Assembly (NCBI GenBank): GCA_027627225.1
Contig: JAPFQT010000413.1
Span: 12,501-76,500, forward strand
Length of the DNA stretch: 64,000 nt
Direction: 5' to 3'
From: Congeria kusceri
Lineage: Eukaryota > Mollusca > Bivalvia > Myida > Dreissenidae
Of the stretch, positions 57,000-64,000 are shown piece by piece (position 1 is the stretch's first letter; the number at the start of each line of letters is the position of its first letter). A model generated the notes under the pieces. The model was not told the origin of the DNA. It made no database searches and worked only from the letters and a program-made list of their open reading frames with translations. A program made the position numbers and the translations under genes.

Positions 57000-59105
57000 G
57001 CGAGGTTTATAGTATCTTTTTTATTTAATGTTTGCATCAAAATATCAAACTTATTTAATGTTGGCCATCTTTTAAAATATTGTTTAAAGTGTTCGTTTCT
57101 AACTTCTCTATATATAGGACAAACAAGTAAGAAATGATGCTCATTTTCTATTACATTAAGATTACAAAACTTGCATTTTCTATCTTCGCGCGGGATGTTA
57201 TTAGCGTCCTCTTTTTATTTCTAATTTATGTGATGATAATCGAAACCTGGTGAGTGATGTTTTATATTTTTTATTTTTAATAATATCAATATAGGGTCTA
57301 TTTTAACTATATTTTTAAATCGACAATATGTCGTGAGTCTAGGTGAATTATTCATTTCACTATACCAACTTTGTTGGAAATTATCAAACAAACGCTGTTT
57401 TATAATATTGTAAAGGTAGGATTGATCCGTTTGTTGTGTAATCATTGTCTGATCCGTCCATATATTGCTTAATCCATGCTCATCAAGCATGGTTTTAATT
57501 TCTGATGCCCAATTCCGGTGATTGTAAGTAATGTTTTGTTGCGCATCATTGAACAGAAGTAAATATATTGCTTGTATAAGACTGTCGTCAGAAGACGCTA
57601 ATATTTTTAACCAGTAGCGTATTATGTGTAATTTGCGTATTAAATGCAGCGGGTATCTACCCAATTCTCCGTATAAGCCCGCTAAATGTGTGGATTTACA
57701 AACTTTTAATATTTTTCTGAGTAATTTTGTGTATATTATTTCCAAGTCCTTGCCCTTTGTAAATCCCCAAACTTCTGCTGAGTAATGTAGGACTGGGGCG
57801 ACTAGTTTGTCAAATAGGTTTAATTGTTCCTGTGTTTGAAATTCATAATAATTTATAACAGTGAAAAGTCTATGTAAGGCTCTGTTTCCATGCTCTGCAA
57901 GTGACTGGGCAGTTTTATACCAATTTCCGTTTTTAAATAGTGTTATTCCTAAATATTTGAAAGAAGTCACTATTTTTAATAACTCCCAATAAAGGTAAAA
58001 ATTGTAATTCGTATGCCGACAATTTTTTCAAATATCAACACTTTTGTTTTACTTGCATTTATCTTAAGATAGGACGTTATGCAGTAATTTTCGATGTCGT
58101 TTAACATTGATTGTAAAGATGTTGGTGATGTCGAAAATAATACTTGATCATCAGCATATGATAACAGGAAAAACTTTATGTCGTTAATCGTGATAATACC
58201 TTCAATATTCGAGTCTATATTTTCTATAACATCGTTGACGAACTTTAAAAACAGAATGCTAGAACACAGGTCCCCGTTTTACTCCCGTGTGTGATGCTAT
58301 GAAATCGGATGTTTGAGATTTAATTTTAACAGCAGCTTTAACTGACGTGTACATCGCTCGTAGTGCTGAACCATATTTGAGCTTATTTTTTGTGACAACA
58401 GTTTTTGCCATAGTAGTGCTCGATTTAAGCTATCATAGCATTTAGCATAATCACTAAAGATACAGTATAATTTTTGTCCCGAATGTAATACTTTATTTAT
58501 TAAACTGTTCAGTATGAAAATGCAATCGACGGTACCTTTTCCGTTTTGATAACCGTATTGGAATTTTGATATCGATTTATTCATTTCGCACCATTTAGTT
58601 ATTCTGTTTAATAATACTTGTGAATAAATCTTTGATATACTATTATTGAGTGTTATTCCATGACAGTTGTTTGCTTCATTGGGATCGCCGCTTTTATATA
58701 TTGGTGTGATATAGCCTAATTCCCAGCTTTCCGGGTACTGTCCGGTTTCAAATATTTTATTAAATATATGTGTCGTATGTGGTTTAATAACGTTATATGC
58801 AGCTTTAATAATTTCAGCAGATATATTATCTGGCCCGCTTGATTTCCCGTTTTGCTGTGTGGACATTGCTTTTTGAATTTCAAATTCTGTAATTGGGGAA
58901 TCAAGGGTGTCATTTGTTTCGAAAGCGTTTGCGTTTTGATAGGTATTGTTAATATTGTCTGTGGATACATCACGCATATCGCCACTATACTGATTATTAA
59001 AGTGTTCATACATGTCTTTAATATTGATACTGTCTGGTTTGCTGTTATTTTTCTTATAGCATTTTTTAATTTTTTCCCAAAACTGGCGGGGTTGTGTTTT
59101 AGCAA
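57000..59105 (-). pseudogene. Nested LINE: reverse transcriptase and C-terminal remains
   Basis: 59013-58297 contains GKSSGPDNISAEIIKAA, WELGYITPIYKSGDPNE, CHGITLNNSISKIYSQ (the usual NNYRGI is NNCHGI), GKGTVDCIFIL and IFSDYAKCYDSLNRALLW. The catalytic box is in another frame near 58160 (YADDQVLF). The thumb and tail are open at 57970-57221: KYLGITLFKNG, HYSAEVWGF and YGELGRYPLHLI. The last part breaks up again, with CKFCN and ENEHHFLLVC near 57180-57120. The intervening shifts at 58300 and 57970 abolish activity. Confidence 0.75.
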
Positions 59106-59308
59106 TACTAATTAACCGTGTTCCTTCCTTAATTTTGTGGCGACATTTTGCCTTTCGGCGAATGTCATTGTATTTTGTTCTGTGTTTAATAAAATTATTT
59201 CTGTTTTCATCTGTTTTATATTTATTGAAAGTATTTTTAGCATGGCTGAAATTGGCTTTTGCATTTGTACAATCTGTATCGAACCATTCTGCTTTTTGTT
59301 TCTGGTTG

Positions 59309-60355
59309 CTAGGTTGTTTTGTTCGTATTACATTTCCAAATATACATTGTCTTGTTTTCTTGTAGGTATTGGGTCATAATACCAATTTTCTTATTGATGC
59401 TTATATTTTCATCAAACATTGTGTTTAAATAATGACTATTTTCATTAATCAATGTATTAAAATCACTGATTTTACTTTCATCAAATATAATTTTTGTTTC
59501 GGTAGTTTTAGAATCAGTATGCTTGTCTTTGGTGTTATCTTTTATAAGAAAACTAAAATATATGGCTGCGTGATCAGAACATTCTGTCCAGTCTTGAATT
59601 TCAAATTCATTAATGAAATTCAAATCAAAAGTGACTTGTTGTAATAACAGATAGTCGGTGACACTGAGTCCTCATGATGAACCGAATGTGTAATTCTCGT
59701 GTTTATCTCCCTGCTAATCGGCCGTTTGCAATAACATGGTTTGTGGTTTTGCACAATGAAATCAAAGCGCCACCTTGGGTGTCGATCACGTGATCTTGAT
59801 TTGTGCGCTTGGGGAAACCCATGCATGTTAAAGATGGATATGTTGTTATCGTCATCTAAATGTATGTTATATTCTAATATATCTGATAATGATCCAGTCC
59901 TAGAGTTTAAATCAACAACAATATATGTGTGACCTAAATTACAGCATTTTTCTATACCTTTTTCTATCTCCTCAAAAAAATCGAAGTCTTTGTCTTTTAA
60001 AACTGTTCAAGTTGTAGGTGGAATGTATGTACAACATATATATATACATTTTTATCAAAATCGAACATATATTGGTCTAATTTAAGCCATACTATTCCAT
60101 AGTTATTTGTTTCTACAACAGATATCTTATTATTAAAGGAATTTTTAAAATAAATGGAAATACCGCCTGCTTGACGACCTTGCGTTATGTCATATGACTT
60201 ATGTCCATAAATATGTACACGGAAATAGTCATGAGTTTCGATGGTAAGTGATTTTTTCTGTTTGTCCAAGTTTCACTTAAAATCACAAGGTCGTATTCGC
60301 CGATAATTTGTAAAAGTCCGTTCACATTCCACGAAATAATTTTTAACTTCTAATT
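59309..60355 (-). pseudogene. Nested LINE: APE endonuclease remains
   Basis: From about 60355 the frame reads VKIISWNVNGLL and LVILSETWTNRKN, then shifts into 60269-59997 (GRQAGGISIYFKNSF, NNYGIVWLKLDQYMF). A later segment near 59900 reads TYIVVDLNSRTG, where the usual GDFN has become VDLN. Broken frames near 59760-59650 include RLAG and VTDYLLLQQ, and 59623-59309 gives DWTECSDHAAIYFSF, the SDH motif. At least three shifts or stops separate the parts. No ATG precedes WNVNG in frame within the preceding ~80 bases. Confidence 0.7.
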
Positions 60356-61309
60356 GTCCTACTTGTTGACGTCCCGGAAGTTCCCATCGGATCCTCTGGC
60401 TAGTAGTTTCGATCCTGCCCATTTGGTAGTTACACACTTACTACAAACTGCTAGACAATGGCCGAGTTCGGCAGTCACATCAAAGACTTTTGAAGTCAAA
60501 CCGACACAATGTTGCTGCTAAGGAAGAGTTGCAGATTTGGAAGCCCAGCTAATTGATGACTTCACACTGTCAATATTCTTAGTTTTAACAGGTGTTACCT
60601 GAGTTTGTAACGGATTTTATTGTTTGTTCAAATTGGAAAAAATAAATGCATGGTAATTAAATGCACTTGTTTTATTGATAAAAAAACAACTTAAGAATTA
60701 ATTATAATGAATATATAATTTAAAATGCTTATGTTTCTGGAAGAGTATCATTTAAATACAATGTTACATAGTTAACTGTTGACAGTACCAGATCATGCAC
60801 TTTAGTTCAATTGCTGCAGTTCCCTTCGTATCATGTGATTAAAATAAGAAATTAAGAATGTTGGTGATTATAACATACTATTCACTTATTCAAGATATGT
60901 TTGAAGTTTGGCAACTGGACATGTAAATAATCTTTTTTGACTGCTTGGTGTTGATGTAGTTACCTGTGTAACCGTATTTTAAATACCAAACAGTACAAAT
61001 GAGTTAATACATGTACTGGATGTAAAATTATAGGTATTCTTGTATTGTCTATTAATTTCGTCGTTATGTATTCAATATGTATTCAATGCGTATTACATAA
61101 TAATGTACATGTATCGCAATATATTGAAATATGGGTTTTGCCGTATTGTTGCACCCCTAGTTTATATTATTAGCAATATACGAAAATTGCCTTTATTTTA
61201 AACAATTATCAACACTCTTTACAAACTCGATCCAGTGCTGTCCGCGAATATGAGTTTGTACCATGTAACTATTTGTCTAAATGTTGGCAACATTTCGCAA
61301 AGAACAGAA

Positions 61310-61507
61310 CAGAACACGACATTTATTTCACCCATGTATACAGCATATACAATAAGGGCAATATAACAAAGAAAAAATATTTAGTAAATTATTAACTTCC
61401 GATAATTTTAACGTTCGACAAAATATAACAAACGATATATATTGGGGGGTACATCTAATGATAGGATATATACAAGGATAATAATAATAATGATAATAAT
61501 AATAATG

Positions 61508-61556
<49 letters not shown>

Positions 61557-62207
61557 TAATCATCATCATCGTCATAATTATAGTCATAATCATAATCATA
61601 ATCGTAGTCATGATCATAATCATAATCATAATCATCATCGTAATCATAATCATAATCATCATTGTAATCATAATCATCATCTTAATCAACGTCATTATCA
61701 TAGCTATAAAGAAACAAATAATAATACAATTCGATATGAGCAATTTTTAGCCAGCACTGTAAGAATACTTTTTTAGTGGTTTGTGACCTTAGTTGTTCGG
61801 TGCTTTCTTTTCTTTAGCGCGCGGCGTTATAGATTGGAAATGAAACACACAAAATACACACAAAAAAACGTGTATTACAAGTTTAACATTTGCTTCAAAA
61901 AATTAATTAGTTCTTTTTACTTAAATCAAGGGATAGAGGCAGTGTGCATTAGCCTTAATACATTGGAGCTATCTTCGTAGCGGTTTCAAACAATGAGAGT
62001 TATTTTAATCGTAGTTTACGCTTGAGTGCACCAGCACACGAGGGCAATATGTTGACAACAAAGGCAAGATGGTGGACCTATTATGTGAGGTAATTACTCT
62101 TAATCAGCTTTGTATAGCAGCGTGACATTTGATAATACCGTTCGTTTTAGGTCAATGAGGCTAATTAAAACTATGATTTGTATGCTAAGTTTAGATGCTA
62201 AGTAAAA
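61310..62207. other. Non-coding stretch
   Basis: Contains the ATA/ATC microsatellite and AT-rich sequence. Immediately left of the truncated LINE the word ATGCTAAGT is repeated (near 62183 and 62195), possibly a short local duplication. Confidence 0.35.
61478..61701. repeat. (ATA/ATC)n microsatellite
   Basis: About 220 bases of imperfect ATA and ATC/ATG trinucleotides with hexamer sub-patterns such as ATAATC. Both strands give Ile-rich frames without coding meaning. Confidence 0.9.
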
Positions 62208-62266
62208 TTGTCTTGCACCAAATATTACAATTTTGTAAAAAAATTGTAATATTTGGTGCAAGACAA
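62208..62266. repeat. Perfect 26-bp hairpin at the 5' junction of a truncated LINE
   Basis: The left arm 62208-62233 (TTGTCTTGCACCAAATATTA...) and right arm 62241-62266 are perfect inverted copies around a 7-base loop (62234-62240). The right arm is LINE coding sequence (KIVIFGARQ). The left arm is therefore an inverted copy of the element's own first 26 bases. Confidence 0.95.
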
Positions 62267-63285
62267 CTACAAAACTTCCATTTCACATTAGGTGACAACC
62301 CTGGAAAAATCACTGACCGTTACCACTACCTAGGCATTACCCTTTCCAGCAATGGTTCTTTCCTCAATGCACGGAAACACTTAGCCGAGCAAGCAACAAA
62401 AGCAGTGCACCTTCTATATACTAGAGCAAATAATGCAGAGCTACCTATTGATTTAATTCTTACAATTTTCGACCACATTGTTTTACCAATTTTAATCTAT
62501 GGCTCAGAAATGTTTGGTTTTGAAAGTGTAGATATCTTGGAGAAAGTCCATAATAACTTTCTTAGAAAAATTACGAATGCTCGGAAATCAACCCCAATGG
62601 CTTTTTTATATGGTGAACTTGGCAGATACCCTATAGCAATTAACATCAAAAGTCGCATGATCTCTTTTTGGAATAGAATCTTAATAGGCAAAGATCAGAA
62701 ATTATCTATCCAAATCTATAAATACATGATGAACTTGCCAATCTCAAATTTTAAATGGGCCAACAAAATTAAAGAAATCCTCACCTCAGTAAACTTAAGT
62801 AACTTATGGGATAACCAATTCCTAAAAACCCAAAATAATATTTGCCGCTTAGTCAAAGCCAAATTATTAACCCAATTCAAAACCCAATGGCACAATCAAC
62901 TACAGCAAACACATAAGGGACAAATATATACCAGTTATAAACAAACTCCATCCTTTGAAGACTACTTTATAAAACTTACAAAAACTGAATATACATACCT
63001 CTTTAAATTTAGAACTGCAAATCACTGGTTACCAGTTGAAACCGGTCGATACGATGGAAGCCCATTTGAGGAAAGAATATGCAGCCTTGTAACTCTGGTC
63101 AAGTTGGCTCCGAACATCACTATCTACTAAACTGCGATTTCTTTAAATCTGAAAGAGAACAATTCTTAGGACATGATCTTTATGATGCTACTCTTATTAA
63201 AATCCTAACATCTAATTCCTTACAACTATTACAGAATACAAGCAAATTTATTCGCTTCATATTCAGTAAGTTTAAGCGATAGCAA
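62241..63285 (+). pseudogene. 5'-truncated LINE ORF2 (C-terminal third), one frameshift
   Basis: The element enters its ORF2 just after the RT core, at KIVIFGARQLQNFHF. It continues YHYLGITLSSNGSF, ILIYGSEMFGF, LYGELGRYPIAINI and FRTANHWLPVETGRYDGSPF, matching the region after the YADD box in the other LINEs. Near 63089 the frame is lost within the Cys/His tail. The rest continues in another frame as PCNSGQVGSEHHYLLNC and ends at 63282. One missing base explains the break. The non-coding 3' part continues right of 63285 with no clear tail. The copy is inactive through truncation and the shift. Confidence 0.8.
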
Positions 63286-64000
63286 GTTATCTATTTAACT
63301 ACCTGTTTTTACCAATGCCACCAGCTATTACACCAACTCTAATATTGTAGTTTGTAACAATACTGCCTTTATTTCAATGTATTTTTATTGTTAACAGCAT
63401 AACATATTTACATATTATCTCAATATAAGTGACCGTTTACACTTGTGTAATCAATATATCAAAATATTTGTGTGGTCACAAATGTATATATATTTGCATG
63501 TATATACTAATCACATTATTTACTTTAATTAGAAATATATGCATGTAAATATAAACTGTGCAATGTAAATAATAACTTCATTCTGTATTTGTACCAAATG
63601 ATAACTGCATAATTATATGTCAATATTAACGTAAGATTGCTATATACTTATACTCATATAACAGAAATAATTGCAGCATTATATAAGAGTAGTACAAAAT
63701 GGTACCACTCAAGTACAAGTGTTAACATTTTAAATATTTTTGCCTGCTATATTGATATTATATTTCAATTAAGGCAATGGAAACAATTGTTGCATTCTAA
63801 ATGAGTACAACTGATACCTATATTTCACCTACAATCCTGTTTCTTTATCCTAATTAATCTAGCAGTTCTAGTGCATAAATTAATAATTATACTTTTGTTA
63901 CTTCCCTTTAAACTTATCCAGCACACAAATTATAATTTGCTTTTGCCCCATCAGTCATTTAATGTTAACCCCTCAGATAACGGCATTCTCCATTGTAATC
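63286..64000. other. LINE 3' flank and non-coding sequence to the window end
   Basis: AT-rich, with no gene, tandem array or poly-A/microsatellite tail that would fix the end of the truncated LINE. Confidence 0.35.

Larger units (their letters stand above)
56795..60640 (-). mobile_element. LINE nested in the hAT element, decayed
   Basis: A minus-strand relative of the two near-intact LINEs. Endonuclease remains lie at 59300-60355, RT at 58080-59100 and the C-terminal part at 57000-57970. The 3' end is probably the AATAAATGTTGTTGTT stretch (seen inverted near 56795-56806), a short (GTT)n tail. The 5' boundary is not certain. Many stops and shifts make it inactive. Confidence 0.75.
56349..61159. 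mobile_element. hAT-like element with 8-bp target duplication, carrying a nested LINE
   Basis: The left end TAGGGGTGCAACGATATACC and the inverse of the right end, TAGGGGTGCAACAATACGGC, form terminal inverted repeats. Both sides are flanked by GTTTATAT (56341-56348 and 61160-61167). An 8-bp duplication with such ends is the hAT hallmark. The outer parts (56349-56790 and about 60640-61159) are non-coding, so the hAT itself was probably a short non-autonomous element. A minus-strand LINE occupies most of the interior. Copy A near 16676-16690 (ATGTTTATAATATAAG) resembles the empty site. Confidence 0.75.
50820..61310 (+). repeat. Segmental copy C of the triplicated unit
   Basis: This copy keeps most of the shared blocks in compact form and serves as the best reference. 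It aligns with B from about 50870 to 55740 and with A from 51560 to about 56320. It resumes after the hAT insertion near 61240-61300 (GTTGGCAACATTTCGCAAA), which resembles A 16798-16820 (GTTGGTAACATTTTGCAAA). It contains single, unexpanded versions of all three minisatellite units. It was interrupted by two SINEs and the hAT element with its nested LINE. No shared reading frame is seen. Confidence 0.75.

Overview
This is eukaryotic, AT-rich, repeat-dominated DNA with no recognisable conserved host protein gene. Several interspersed repeats (the GCCTGTG...CACAGGC inverted-repeat element at 1-90, the tRNA-derived SINE at 53498, the SINE ending in a CAAA-rich tail near 56130, the 'ggggcataatttgaac' family at 41.6-43.0 kb) look like repeats I associate with bivalve mollusc genomes. 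I therefore favour a bivalve; the species cannot be decided from the sequence alone.

The main structure is a diverged direct triplication. Copy A (about 1.7-16.8 kb), copy B (about 40.6-47.4 kb) and copy C (about 50.8-61.3 kb) align by eye in the same order and orientation over many blocks. Each copy then changed separately. Copy A gained a 37-bp array (8 units), a 28-bp array (69 units), a DIRS-like retroelement and a fold-back element. Copy B gained a 42-bp array (12 units), a degenerate roughly 150-bp array and another interspersed repeat. Copy C gained two SINEs and a hAT-type element with a LINE nested in it. For each of the three short-unit arrays, another copy still has a single unexpanded version of the unit at the matching place, so the birth of each minisatellite can be read from the alignment.

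Between A and B lies a retrotransposon block (19.5-36.7 kb): a decayed Tx1/L1-like LINE (minus), then two large two-ORF LINEs of one clade lying head to head (24.5-30.2 kb minus; 31.75-36.7 kb plus). Both keep long open ORF1 (nucleic-acid-binding) and ORF2 (APE endonuclease, reverse transcriptase, Cys/His tail). In both, the endonuclease frame has no AUG at its beginning. In the plus-strand element ORF2 follows the ORF1 TAA in the same frame. Two decayed relatives lie at 56.8-60.6 kb (inside the hAT) and 62.2-63.3 kb; the second is 5'-truncated and begins with a perfect 26-bp hairpin.

The remainder is small inverted-repeat elements (4.3, 19.2, 37.1, 38.3, 49.6 kb), tRNA-like fragments, microsatellites, and AT-rich sequence in which I see no gene. 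Two short non-repeat coding candidates are offered with low confidence: a minus-strand exon with good splice sites at 1012-1138, and a two-exon gene at 5070-5599 predicting a small secreted peptide with eight cysteines and a nearby AATAAA.
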